Assembly: GCA_041738935.1 (NCBI GenBank)
Contig: JBGSOV010000002.1
Coordinates: forward strand, 150,915 to 214,914
Length of the DNA stretch: 64,000 nucleotides
Direction of reading: 5' to 3'
DNA from: JBGSOV01 sp041738935
Lineage (GTDB): Bacteria; Patescibacteriota; Gracilibacteria; CAIRYL01; GCA-016699755
Part shown: piece after piece, positions 7,302-17,309 of the stretch
How positions within the stretch are numbered: the first letter of the stretch is position 1
How the letters are laid out: each line of letters opens with the position of its first letter
Program-made: the position numbers and the translations under genes
The notes under the pieces: generated by a model
Databases searched by the model: none
Told to the model about the DNA's origin: nothing
Seen by the model: only the letters and a program-made list of their open reading frames with translations

Positions 7302-9506
7302 ATGACATTGCAAAGTATAGATTCTGGTCTCGAATTAGAAAAAATTGAAGATCAAGAAACAAACGAAGAAGGCTACATCGCCATTCCTTCGGTGGAAGAT
7401 ATTCCTGCGCATTTTGCTCAAATGGGCAAAACCGATGCTGCGAATATGCTGAGCGCCGTTATCGAACGCGCCAAAAAATTCCGCGCTCGCGGCATCAAAA
7501 TCACGCATCGCGTCTATTATTCTGGTGACGAAATCCAAACTTTTTTACAGGGGACTTTTGGCTATACGACGGCAAATCTGTTACAAACTCTTGACCATCT
7601 CGACACCATTTTGCCGCAATATTTAGGCGAAGATGAGGTCTTTTATCCAACGCTCGAGGCAACACTTTTTTGGGGCGAAAGCCAATTTGGGCGAGATTAC
7701 TTTTTGACAAAAGATCGACTTAGTTTGCATGGCGGCATGACGGCGACTGGTGTTCACGAACGCCTGATGCGCTCGATTATCAAGCGGACGGCGCGGCATT
7801 TTTTGGCAGAAGACGGCGCTGCAAGTATTCGTCTGGAGGGTATTGTCGAAGCGGTTCGTCTTGCTCAAGCCGAGTTGGGCGTGACGAACGAACTCAAAAT
7901 TACACCCAAGGTTATTGAAGCTATGGCAGAATTAGAAACAGATGTGTTCGATGGAACGACCACGATTATTCGCATTTGTCAGGATGAAAAAAGCGACAGA
8001 TTGGTGATTTCCGGTATTCCGCAAGTGGTCAATTGTTATCACGCCACACTCGAAGATACAGTACTCTATAGCACGGCGTGTTGGGGCGAATTTGTCTGTG
8101 ATCCGTCTGCCTTTGTAAAACGTGCACTCGAAGAAGCTTCCTTACTCACCGCTTCGCAAAATCCTCGCTGCACTTTATTGCACCAACTGTATCTCAACTT
8201 GGCACGCATCCAGAGTACTTTTGGACATATTCAGTTTCACTTTGTCTTTGAAAACACCAATATTGCGGCAGCGGATTTATTCTCGCATTTTCAGCAGATT
8301 CCATATGACAAAAAACAAGATATCGGTGCATATATTGCGGCGTGTCATGCAGTGATTGGTGTGGAACAAAAAAATGACCGCACGTCGCGCAATGCTACAA
8401 ACAAAAGTATTCGCCTCCTTAGTAGCGAGAGAGAAACAATCGATCCGATAACGCAAAAGGCAATGTTGCGAAAACATGTCACCGAAACCAGCATTGATGA
8501 AGGCGGCATGGCGCTTTTTTATAACGAAACAGACAAAGCAGAGCATGTGGCACGGCGCACAAAATACTTGATCGAACAGCAAACTCAGCAAATCAAGAGC
8601 ATTTTGCCAGCTGCTTCGCGTAGAGCAATTGGCTATCAAGCAAAAGGGAACAAAGAACGTATCAGCGAATTTGTCCAGTTGGTGCACGAATTCAACAAAC
8701 GCTACGGAATTGAAGTCAGTGTCAAATATCGCGGCGCCACCGAAACTCCAGTAGAGCTTCTCGAAAAACGCACAATCCCTCGACACGCTTTGCTCCTCCG
8801 AACATTCGGCACGATTAGCGAAGCGATTGCAACACTTACAAATGCGCATGAAGCACTTATTTTTTATGACGACCAAGAAGGAAATCCGTTTGAAGGACAG
8901 CTTATCGAGCTATATTGGTTTGATGAACAGAGTCCAGACGAGCTCAAATATGATGTGAGCCGCAAAAAAAATAATACTTTCGACACCGACAAGCCGCTGG
9001 TACATCATCAGTGCGGACATGTTTTGGACATGCTCAGCGAAAATGTTTGGGAAACGCTGTGGTTTGATCGAGACTACGACCGCGTTCTCTGTAAAAAACG
9101 CGCCATCGACTCAAGTATCGCCATGCACAATCACATGACACTGCTCGAATTTTTGCGCAAGGACGAGAGTATCGTTTTCGAATTGCGCAAAGAATGGCTG
9201 GACAAAAAAATTGAATATCGTTTTCAGCATCAAAACCAAACTATCATCATCGCCGATTTTATCAACAAAGACGGCGCTTATCGTGGCTCGCCCACACAAT
9301 TTAGTCTGACGAGCGGAGCAGAAGAACGCGCCGAACTATGGATGATGTTTACCAGCAATCCTGCTCAACTGGGTGATCTTGATCTCGAATGCCAAACACG
9401 TTTGGTAGCAATGGCGCAAGCGCTTGTTCAGCAGAACATACTTTCTAAAAATTGGTTTGTAAGTAAAAATTCTTTATTTGCAGATATCCTCAAAGAAGAA
9501 TCCTGA
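7302..9506 (+). CDS. Unrecognised large cytoplasmic protein (734 aa)
   Basis: No family is recognised. It has no signal peptide and no membrane segment, and is a mixed, mainly alpha-helical protein rich in charged residues. Visible landmarks are C-Y-H-A-T-L-E-D-T and C-W-G-E-F-V-C-D near residues 240-265, and an H-H-Q-C-G-H cluster near residue 565 that could bind a metal. The ATG at 7302 is preferred to the in-frame TTG three codons earlier; there is no Shine-Dalgarno. It is monocistronic, between tRNA-Arg and ferritin, behind its own extended -10 promoter. Its composition matches the core genome, which suggests a long-resident lineage-specific gene. Confidence 0.7.
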   Translation: MTLQSIDSGLELEKIEDQETNEEGYIAIPSVEDIPAHFAQMGKTDAANMLSAVIERAKKFRARGIKITHRVYYSGDEIQTFLQGTFGYTTANLLQTLDHLDTILPQYLGEDEVFYPTLEATLFWGESQFGRDYFLTKDRLSLHGGMTATGVHERLMRSIIKRTARHFLAEDGAASIRLEGIVEAVRLAQAELGVTNELKITPKVIEAMAELETDVFDGTTTIIRICQDEKSDRLVISGIPQVVNCYHATLEDTVLYSTACWGEFVCDPSAFVKRALEEASLLTASQNPRCTLLHQLYLNLARIQSTFGHIQFHFVFENTNIAAADLFSHFQQIPYDKKQDIGAYIAACHAVIGVEQKNDRTSRNATNKSIRLLSSERETIDPITQKAMLRKHVTETSIDEGGMALFYNETDKAEHVARRTKYLIEQQTQQIKSILPAASRRAIGYQAKGNKERISEFVQLVHEFNKRYGIEVSVKYRGATETPVELLEKRTIPRHALLLRTFGTISEAIATLTNAHEALIFYDDQEGNPFEGQLIELYWFDEQSPDELKYDVSRKKNNTFDTDKPLVHHQCGHVLDMLSENVWETLWFDRDYDRVLCKKRAIDSSIAMHNHMTLLEFLRKDESIVFELRKEWLDKKIEYRFQHQNQTIIIADFINKDGAYRGSPTQFSLTSGAEERAELWMMFTSNPAQLGDLDLECQTRLVAMAQALVQQNILSKNWFVSKNSLFADILKEES

Positions 9507-9561
9507 TTTGTAACTTGCTTCCAAAAAGATTACTATCGAGATGTTTTCTTTCTTCTGTTAT

Positions 9562-10056
9562 ATGGTTATCAAGCAAAATGTGATTACTGCGATTAATAAG
9601 CAGATCAACAACGAATTTTATGCCTCGTACGCATATTTGGCGATGGCGTCGTATTTTTCATCGATCAATCTTGATGGATTTGCCACGTGGATGAAAGTGC
9701 AAGCAAAAGAAGAAATCGAACACGGCATGAAGCTGTTCGAATATCTGCACAGTCGTGATACAAGCGTCGAACTACACGAAATCAAAAAGCCAAAGCAGCA
9801 GTGGGATTCGCCACTTGCCGCACTTGAAGACGTGTACGCAATGGAAGTTGCTCAAAGTGGAGCGATTCACCAACTTGTCGAACTCGCCGACAAAGAAGCA
9901 GAGTACACGACCCGCTCGATTCTCAACTGGTTTTTGGAAGAGCAAATCGAAGAAGAATCAAATGCACTGAAGATTTTAGACAAGCTGCGCCTCGTCGGGA
10001 AAGAGCCAAGCGGTTTACTCTTTTTGGATAAAGAACTTGGCGGACGCCAAGGCTAA
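9562..10056 (+). CDS. ftnA: Ferritin (non-haem iron storage)
   Basis: A 164-residue ferritin subunit of bacterial length, forming 24-subunit shells that oxidise and store iron. Helix A carries N-N-E-F-Y-A-S-Y-A-Y-L-A-M-A, with a ferroxidase Glu. Helix B carries K-E-E-I-E-H-G, with the Glu/His pair. Helix C carries the conserved E-x-x-x-S-G-A-I-H, and helix D carries F-L-E-E-Q-I-E-E-E. The start is taken at the ATG opening M-V-I-K-Q-N; a 7-codon upstream extension is hydrophobic and unlike the family. A terminator follows 30 bases later. Confidence 0.93.
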   Translation: MVIKQNVITAINKQINNEFYASYAYLAMASYFSSINLDGFATWMKVQAKEEIEHGMKLFEYLHSRDTSVELHEIKKPKQQWDSPLAALEDVYAMEVAQSGAIHQLVELADKEAEYTTRSILNWFLEEQIEEESNALKILDKLRLVGKEPSGLLFLDKELGGRQG

Positions 10057-10086
10057 TTCGCCCAAGTATATCAGATTATGAATATC

Positions 10087-10117
10087 AAAAAAGCGCGCTA
10101 AGCTGAGCCGCTTTTTT
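10087..10117 (+). terminator. Terminator after ferritin
   Basis: AAAAAAGCG ... CGCTTTTTT arms with an interior GC-rich segment, directly downstream of the ferritin stop. Confidence 0.7.
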
Positions 10118-10187
10118 GTGAGTTCGGATTATATCGATAAAAAGTGGAAGTGATGTACGATTACTGCAAAAACTCCCCTCTGACTTT

Positions 10188-10268
10188 CTAACTCCACCCA
10201 CCCCAACCACCTGATCCAGAGCTCCCAGAGGAGCTGCTACTGGAAGATGATGAAGAACTGCTCGAGCT
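10188..10268 (-). pseudogene. Remnant C-terminal tail of a second Ser/Gly/Trp surface protein
   Basis: Read on the minus strand, this stretch encodes a run of about 13 Ser, then G-S-S-G-S-G-G-W-G-G-W-S and a stop. It matches the tail of the propeller protein at 6070-6153 at DNA level, apart from synonymous changes and the lost final Trp. There is no open frame upstream, so it is the end of a lost gene or of an inverted partial duplication. The rest of the 10118-10327 interval holds nothing else recognisable. Confidence 0.7.
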
Positions 10269-10327
10269 AAGATCTCATTATTCCGTTAGGCGAAACATGC
10301 GAGAGTGTGCAGCAAAGAGGAACCTCT

Positions 10328-13300
10328 TTAATCCGTCACCACAAAAGTGCTCCCTGCTGTGCGTCCAAAGATTTCTGGCGCTTGCATTTCTTCCGCGCGC
10401 GTTGGCGGCAAAGCAAATTCGCCAGCGTGAGTCAGGCGCACAAAAAACTCGTATTCGTACACTCCTGGTGCCAGATGGTCGGCATAGAGAAGCAAGCGGT
10501 CATCTTTGAGTTCGGTATGCGTCCAAGGCGAATACCAGATGGGAGGGAAAAATGGTTTTGATACAGAGCTCGCCATTTTTTGCGAAGTTTCACTCGTTTC
10601 AATTCCGCGCTCTGGCATCATCATATCCATTGCAGGAGAAAGCGGCATTTTCGCTTCATCTCGAAAGATCGAAAACGGTTCTATCGGCAGTGGTTCTTCA
10701 GAGGTTTGTAATAAGGTTTTGTCGCTGGTCAAAAGCCGAAAGTTGATAAGTTCCATCCCGGCAGCAAGCGGACCATCTACCACCAGATAACGGCGATCGT
10801 CAGCGACGCTAATAATTATTTTTCCTTTCAGAACATCGCCAATTTTTCCTGCAAAAAGGGGAGTCTGTTCGCTTGTGTCATCTGGTGCATAAAAATTCCG
10901 CTGAACACTAATGCCTTCTTCGCGCGCCAAAACTTCGGCAATTGGTAAAAAATACTTGAGTATCATTTCGTAATACAACGCACCTTGCTCACCGCCATCT
11001 TTGACAAATTGTACAATCAAGCCTTCGGGATTGCGCTCAAGAATATCTTCTGTTCCAATGATTACCGAATGCGTATCAAAGAGCGATTCGCCCGCGACAT
11101 CATAGCTTTCGATTTCGCGACCATCGGCAAAAATTGTTGCTTGGTAATCGGCATCATATTCTTTACTCGTTGCCAAAAATTCGACAAGTGCAGCGAGTAC
11201 CGCACTCGTGGCGTAGTTGCTTCCCCATTGTCCATTTTGGCGCACGCGGATGAGCCACATAATCATTTTGGGAAGAAAGGGATTATCATACAAACTGCCA
11301 GAAGTTTCGCGGATAAGTATTTGCAATAATCGTGCGGTGCGTTCTTCGGCAGAAGAATACGAAAAATACCAGTCGTGATTTTTTTCGCTGCTCAAAAAGA
11401 TTCCGCGCGGATCTACTTCAAGCAGAGCAGTCAGTTCACTTATGATTGATTGCTTCGTTTCATTTTCTATTCCCATCGTTTGTAGCAAAGCGACAACATC
11501 AATTTTGCCATCAATCGAAAGTAGTTTGCGTTCGGCAAGAAGCGCTTCGGTAAGTTCCAAAATTTGCTGATTCCCTTCGCCAAAACGTGCGAGTGTCCAG
11601 AGAGCAAAAGCGCGGGCATCTGCTTCGGCAGCAGTATCGAGCAACTCCTCTTCGCCCAAATCACGCTTGTTTTGCATGTGATCGAGCAAAAACCCAGCGG
11701 CATTTTGCGCAACTGCTGCATCAAAAGAAAATCCATCTTCGCGCAGCGCCGCAAAGGCAGACAAAATTTTGCCCGTAAGAACAAAATCCGTCTCGGTAGA
11801 TTCTTGCCAATATCCCCAGCCGCCATCATAGCGCTGCGCTTGTTGCAAGTTGTCGATCAGCGCTCGAATCGTTTCATCATACAAAACCGTATTGCCGTAT
11901 TGATCGGTAAGTATCGGCAAAGGCAAATGTCCTTCAAAATGTGGAATCAGCATCGCACGCCGATACACTGCGAGCGCCAAAAGTCTACTCGCCGAAACTT
12001 CGTTTGAGTCATACGAATATTCAAGGATAGAGTCGAGTCCGCTGTGCAAATAATTGGCGAGCGTCGCGCTTGTCGTAATCATCAGCGAACCCAAGTTGGG
12101 CACGATTTTCTCTGGTACACGGATTTTTTCGTAATGCGAAGTGCCTGTTGTGATTCCCGATGTTGCGACGGTTTCGGGCGTAGCATACGAAAGTATTGGG
12201 ACTACTTGCTCGACCGAATCTGCAAATGTATCGCTGGTCGCTGTAAAAGTGAGTGTAGCGGCTTGCCCGATTGTGCTCGCGCTCGCGTCTAATTGCCAAG
12301 TCACCGAAGCAGTTTCGCCGGCGCCGAGCGTGACAAGTTTTTGCGCATCACCAGTCAGGACAATATTGTTAGCAACTAGATTTACCGCGCTTTTTATTTC
12401 CACCTCCGATTCGTTTGTCACATCAGCACGAACTTGAATCGTGTCACTAAAACGCACAAAACGTGGCACTTGTGGTCGAAGCAGCAGCGGACGAGTGGCA
12501 ATGATTTCTTTGGTCGTTTCGCCAACATGAAACTGTTCATCGTGAGCGATAACAAGTATTTCCCAGGTAGTGATATTGTCGGGCAGAGCGAAATCGACTT
12601 TTGCTTTGCCACCTTCATCAAGCGGAATGCTGGCGGCAAAAAAGGCAGTGTCTTTAAAATCAGCGCGAATTTGCGCGGGAGTATTCCCCGACGAGCTGTC
12701 AAAAGCAAGCCCAGCGCCCTCCATCATTTCTTCGCTTACTGCAAGTCCCATTGCGCCTGGCGCCATCGGCGGGGCAAATCCTCTTTGAGCGGATTTGTTT
12801 TTGCTCAGAGAAGCGTCACCGCCGCTGATTTTACTACCAAGCTCAAGAAGTGTCATTGCCGATTGTACGTAATCGGGTTTGGCTGACCAGAAAAAATCCA
12901 TGATTTTTTGGCGCATTGATTGCAAGAGAATCAAATTCGCCTTGTCGACGACCACAACGGCGACTTCGCCCGAACCAGCGGTATTATTTGCCTCAATATC
13001 CAGCGTGACGGTGTCGCCTGGTTGATAACTTTCCTTTGCAAGAATGATATTCACGTCGATATTTTTTGGAGCGGTATCGACGACAATATCGACTGTTCCG
13101 CTGGCAACGCGTGGCGCAATGCCAAATTGCTGTCCAATCAGTGACAGATGCATATTGGGAATCATTTCTGCGGTAATCGGAATAGTCAAAACTGGCACAG
13201 GTGGCAATTGCAAGACAGAAGATTGATGTAAGAGCTTGCGTTCTTCCGCGAGTAAATATTTCGTTTCTTCGCGTGCGAGTGGGCTGAGAACAGTAATCTG

Positions 13301-16300
13301 CGCTGTGTCACCGACGTGATATATCGACTTATCAGGAACAAGCTCGATGCGTTCTTGCTGATTTGGATCAATAATTATCGGCGAACTGTCGTAGACAAAT
13401 ACTCTTGTCGCGGCGCGATGGAGGTTTGCTTCTGCATCTTTTACTTCGGCAAGCAGTTTGTACTGACCAGTTTTTGCTTCGGGTGCGACAAATTGATAGG
13501 TCGCTTTGCCAGTTATGTCTGTGATAATTTCAGCGCTTGTTATCAGCTCTTCTTCTTGATGAGAGCGGACAAAATCTTGGGGATTGTCTTCGTCTGCTGG
13601 GTCTTCGACTTCGGTTTGACGAATGACCGAAACCATGACCGATTGATCAGCTTCGGGCTTGCCATTCGCATCTACCACCACTACTTTCAGCGTGAGCGGT
13701 TGCCCAGTTTCAACACTCCATTTGTCTGCTTTGATACCAACAAATTGACTACTTGCCAAGGCGACAAAAGAATCCGCTGCATAGACCGGATTTTGATTGT
13801 GATCCGCTACGGTGACTTCGGCAGTATAGGTCTGACTGCGGCGCGTTGGCGCGAGCGGAACACGAATATCGCGTGGACTACTAATAACAAAATCTTGTGC
13901 GGTTTTAAAAGGCAGTTCGAGCAATTGTTCAAACGTCGCTTCGCCATTTGCATCAAGCTCAGTAGAAATCTTGCTCAGATATTCTGGTGGCGAAAACGGT
14001 AATCCGCTGCGAGCAAAATATGGCATCGAAAAATTGTCTTCTGAAAAACTGAATCCCTCTTCACCACTATAGCGGTCGAAGGTGTATTCTTCTCTTTTAA
14101 GCGAATAGTCTGTCGTCGCATCGCTTACTGGCAACCCGAAAAAATATTTTGCACTCGCTGTAATTTTTGCCGTTTGTCCTTGCAAATACTCTTTTTGCGC
14201 GCTTGTTACTTCTGTCGCAAACTCTGGTTTTTTGTATTCTTCAATGGCAATCGAAGAAAAAAAGCACGGACCTTCTTCAGAAGATAAGCAAAAATGGAGT
14301 TCACCATTTCCGAGCGGCATATCGCTCGGCAAATCAAACTCGTACGCCAAGGCGCCTCTTTGATTGGTAGTATAAGGAATATTTTCGAGGAGCGGCTCAG
14401 ATTTATTATCGTACACAGATATGACAAAATCTCGCTCGGAAGCGGGCGTATAGTCGGCATCGTGATCATAGGCAAAGATGGCTTTTCCGGTGACGGTATC
14501 ACCCGGACGATAAATTGGGCGGTCCGAAAAAATATATGCTGTCAAAGTTTCTTCTTCTGGCGAGAGCACACGAAAACCATAGCTCTGCAGCAACACCCTG
14601 TCGCCATCGGGCGCTTCGGCAAGGACAACGGCATATGGCTTGGTGTTAGCGGCTAATTGTGCCTGAAGAAGTCCATCTTCATCTGTTTGTCCCAAAGAAT
14701 CTTCAAAAAACTTTGTTGTTTTACCAAATGCCGAATAATCAACTCCGCCAGTCGAAATCATCACATTGGGGACATTTTTTCCATCACTCATGCGGCTCAC
14801 CCAAGCGGTTACTTTTTCGGTATCAGTTTTGGTAACGAGCGCCAAATCAGTCACTTGCAAAATCGAAAAAGCATAGCGCTCTTTTTCGCGAGGAGATGCT
14901 GTGTTGTAAACGGTATCGTGCACGCGCGGATGATGTGCAGCGACAATATAGGTTCCGTGCTCGTAAGCCTCGCCGAGGATTTGCTTTAGCGAAACCGTGG
15001 CAAGCTCGTCCTTCCATGCAACAGAAGCAAGAGGAACAGTCAACTGCCAAAACCCTTGACACGAGCTGCGTGCCGGCAACCACGTGCGATCACTATACAT
15101 GTTGTAGAGGTCGCCTTCGCGGCGGATTATTTCGCGAATATCTGTCTGACAAATATCAATTGTGATTTCACCTGGAACATTTGTACTGCGAAATACCGCG
15201 GTTGGTTCGCCAGCAAAAGGCGCGATTACCATGCGTTCGGTAACACTTGTGATCTGAATATCATCATCTTGCAAAGCTTTTGTACGATGTTCAAAAAACG
15301 CTTCTCGCTCTAACTTTTGTCCATAGATATCTTGCGCAGAAGGCAACAACGTGATTTTATAATCGGTTTCAAACGCGAGTCCCGTCTTTATCAAAACAAA
15401 ATTCTCGCCTGCATGTTCAGCAATCTCGCAGCCCCAATGTTCCCCGTTTTCATCTGCTTTGACATACTCGGACACTTTGCCCACTTCGGCAGTCAATAGT
15501 TTTGGATTTGAAAGTGGCGGCGAAAACCGTATTGCCTCAGTAATGGTTTTGCCATCAAAGGGTAGATTGGTATACAGACAGAACTCTTTGTAGTTGCCGT
15601 TTTTGCCATCAAAACCGATGACAGCCGGTTGAGGAGCAACAGAAAATACCAGTTCGATTGATGACGGAGTTTTCCAAGATTTATTAATCCAGTTGGGACT
15701 GATGACTTGCTCTGGGTGAGCATCGTCCGTTTCAACCGTAGCCGTCAAACCAGAAGCGATTGTCAGCGAATACGTATTGTTATTTTCTAGTGGCTCCGCA
15801 AAAGTCAGTTTGACTCGGCGGCGATCATCTATCTTTTCGCAATCGGTAGAATTTGTAAAAGAGCGCTTGGTTGGATCCTTGCACATCTGCAGGTAACTGA
15901 GGGTAAAATCTGGTGCATTTGCAAGAGAGAGTGATTGTTTTATCGCCGTGAGTGAGGTTGGCGGCTGATCAAAAGCAAGGATGAGCGGGCTCTTAGGTCC
16001 TATTTGAGCAACCTCATCCGCAGAAAGAATACTTGCAAAAGCAGCGGTGCGAAACGTGATAATGCGATTTTCCGCAGTAGCCAAATTGCCTTCGGTGCCA
16101 GCGATATTCGCTGCTACTCTGACCATATATTTTGTGTCATATTTCCACGCTCCACTTGTTGGTATCACTGCAATACGAGTCTTATCAAGCACATTATCTG
16201 TTGAAACAGCATACGCAAAATCGAGCTCAAGCGCTTTGTTTTGTTCATCAAAAACTTCTGTTGCTTCTTGCACCGAAGCTGTCTCCACTGGCTGCGTAAA

Positions 16301-17236
16301 TGCAAGTATGAGCGGCGCAAAAGGACCGGCAGTAGTATAATCTTCTGATACTAATTGGATTTGCGGCGTGCGTAATGAAAAATTCACCGATTCGCCCAGA
16401 GCGCTTCCGTTTAGAGATTTAAAATCAGCTGGAATCGTAAACTGCAAATCACTCGAACGTGGCAAACGGTGTTCGGTTTTCTCGTCTCCCGCAAGTGTCA
16501 GCTCATCGCCAAAACTATCGGTGGGCATTTGTCCTTGGATTTGCAAAGTGTTGGTTCCCGCCAAGCGATAACGAAAGGGGAATGGAGGCGTGACTTCAAT
16601 GCCAAAATCTTTGTTTTCAAGTTCGTCCAAAGTCCCAAGTTCCGCAATCGGTTGATTAAAAATAATGCTGATATCAGTATTTGGTGCGACTTCTTGATTT
16701 TTTGGGACAATCGCCAAGATTTTGAGCTGACCAGTCACGGCAAATTCGCGCTGATACTTTTCGGGCAGATTGTTGCCGTTGTGATCGAGCGCGTCGCTTG
16801 TAAGTGTTACGGTGTAGCGCTTGCCAGCGATATATGGTGTCTCGGGATAAAAAGTCACGGTATTTTCTTGCCACTCAAATCTGCCGCGCACTTTGGGCGC
16901 AATTGCAAAAGCATTCTCGACCGAAGCCTTGTCCATCGCTGCAGCAAACGAAACGCTAATGGGCGAATCGGCACCAATGCGATTAAAATTATTCGGCAGC
17001 GAGCTTGTGCTGATGCCGCTCAAATCGGCGATACCTTGTACTTGTGCCAGTTGATCAAGATCATTAATGCGTTTGCTTTCAAGAATCGTGCTTGTTTTTT
17101 CGAGCACTGGCGAAGGCGTCGGCGACGGTTCTGCGAGAGGTTTTTGGCAACCGGCAAAAATTAACAAAAATCCCATACTAGCAAGCAGCATATTTCGGGA
17201 ACAAATACGCGCAAGCAGAGAAAAATCACCGAACAT
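10328..17236 (-). CDS. Bacterial alpha-2-macroglobulin-family lipoprotein lacking the thioester
   Basis: A 2302-residue protein of the bacterial A2M family (YfhM/YfaS type), thought to trap or resist proteases that reach the envelope. The N-terminus is a lipoprotein signal (L-I-F-A-G-C, Cys30) followed by a Pro/Ser/Thr linker. Then come Ig-like segments (P-I-S-V-S-F-A-A-A-M-D near residue 90), a macroglobulin domain with D-R-P-I-Y-R-P-G-D (about 902), the A2M domain with P-D-N-I-T-T-W (about 1530), a helical toroid, and a C-terminal P-E-I-F-G-R-T-A-G domain. Where the Cys-x-Glu-Gln thioester is expected (about residue 1742) the sequence reads Y-S-Y-D-S-N-E-V-S-A-S-R-L, so covalent trapping is unlikely. 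Other parts look complete. Confidence 0.9.
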   Translation of the reverse strand: MFGDFSLLARICSRNMLLASMGFLLIFAGCQKPLAEPSPTPSPVLEKTSTILESKRINDLDQLAQVQGIADLSGISTSSLPNNFNRIGADSPISVSFAAAMDKASVENAFAIAPKVRGRFEWQENTVTFYPETPYIAGKRYTVTLTSDALDHNGNNLPEKYQREFAVTGQLKILAIVPKNQEVAPNTDISIIFNQPIAELGTLDELENKDFGIEVTPPFPFRYRLAGTNTLQIQGQMPTDSFGDELTLAGDEKTEHRLPRSSDLQFTIPADFKSLNGSALGESVNFSLRTPQIQLVSEDYTTAGPFAPLILAFTQPVETASVQEATEVFDEQNKALELDFAYAVSTDNVLDKTRIAVIPTSGAWKYDTKYMVRVAANIAGTEGNLATAENRIITFRTAAFASILSADEVAQIGPKSPLILAFDQPPTSLTAIKQSLSLANAPDFTLSYLQMCKDPTKRSFTNSTDCEKIDDRRRVKLTFAEPLENNNTYSLTIASGLTATVETDDAHPEQVISPNWINKSWKTPSSIELVFSVAPQPAVIGFDGKNGNYKEFCLYTNLPFDGKTITEAIRFSPPLSNPKLLTAEVGKVSEYVKADENGEHWGCEIAEHAGENFVLIKTGLAFETDYKITLLPSAQDIYGQKLEREAFFEHRTKALQDDDIQITSVTERMVIAPFAGEPTAVFRSTNVPGEITIDICQTDIREIIRREGDLYNMYSDRTWLPARSSCQGFWQLTVPLASVAWKDELATVSLKQILGEAYEHGTYIVAAHHPRVHDTVYNTASPREKERYAFSILQVTDLALVTKTDTEKVTAWVSRMSDGKNVPNVMISTGGVDYSAFGKTTKFFEDSLGQTDEDGLLQAQLAANTKPYAVVLAEAPDGDRVLLQSYGFRVLSPEEETLTAYIFSDRPIYRPGDTVTGKAIFAYDHDADYTPASERDFVISVYDNKSEPLLENIPYTTNQRGALAYEFDLPSDMPLGNGELHFCLSSEEGPCFFSSIAIEEYKKPEFATEVTSAQKEYLQGQTAKITASAKYFFGLPVSDATTDYSLKREEYTFDRYSGEEGFSFSEDNFSMPYFARSGLPFSPPEYLSKISTELDANGEATFEQLLELPFKTAQDFVISSPRDIRVPLAPTRRSQTYTAEVTVADHNQNPVYAADSFVALASSQFVGIKADKWSVETGQPLTLKVVVVDANGKPEADQSVMVSVIRQTEVEDPADEDNPQDFVRSHQEEELITSAEIITDITGKATYQFVAPEAKTGQYKLLAEVKDAEANLHRAATRVFVYDSSPIIIDPNQQERIELVPDKSIYHVGDTAQITVLSPLAREETKYLLAEERKLLHQSSVLQLPPVPVLTIPITAEMIPNMHLSLIGQQFGIAPRVASGTVDIVVDTAPKNIDVNIILAKESYQPGDTVTLDIEANNTAGSGEVAVVVVDKANLILLQSMRQKIMDFFWSAKPDYVQSAMTLLELGSKISGGDASLSKNKSAQRGFAPPMAPGAMGLAVSEEMMEGAGLAFDSSSGNTPAQIRADFKDTAFFAASIPLDEGGKAKVDFALPDNITTWEILVIAHDEQFHVGETTKEIIATRPLLLRPQVPRFVRFSDTIQVRADVTNESEVEIKSAVNLVANNIVLTGDAQKLVTLGAGETASVTWQLDASASTIGQAATLTFTATSDTFADSVEQVVPILSYATPETVATSGITTGTSHYEKIRVPEKIVPNLGSLMITTSATLANYLHSGLDSILEYSYDSNEVSASRLLALAVYRRAMLIPHFEGHLPLPILTDQYGNTVLYDETIRALIDNLQQAQRYDGGWGYWQESTETDFVLTGKILSAFAALREDGFSFDAAVAQNAAGFLLDHMQNKRDLGEEELLDTAAEADARAFALWTLARFGEGNQQILELTEALLAERKLLSIDGKIDVVALLQTMGIENETKQSIISELTALLEVDPRGIFLSSEKNHDWYFSYSSAEERTARLLQILIRETSGSLYDNPFLPKMIMWLIRVRQNGQWGSNYATSAVLAALVEFLATSKEYDADYQATIFADGREIESYDVAGESLFDTHSVIIGTEDILERNPEGLIVQFVKDGGEQGALYYEMILKYFLPIAEVLAREEGISVQRNFYAPDDTSEQTPLFAGKIGDVLKGKIIISVADDRRYLVVDGPLAAGMELINFRLLTSDKTLLQTSEEPLPIEPFSIFRDEAKMPLSPAMDMMMPERGIETSETSQKMASSVSKPFFPPIWYSPWTHTELKDDRLLLYADHLAPGVYEYEFFVRLTHAGEFALPPTRAEEMQAPEIFGRTAGSTFVVTD

Positions 17237-17309
17237 TTTTGTTGGAAGACAAATACAGTATTATCGTAAGACTTTTGTCTAGCAGAGGCAAGATAATCTC
17301 TCGCTATTA

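Noticed and set aside
13316..14002. 228-codon + strand frame inside the A2M gene
   Set aside because: Shadow of the A2M reading frame.
16469..17164. 231-codon + strand frame inside the A2M gene
   Set aside because: Antisense to a clearly coding gene; no family signal, Cys-rich random composition.
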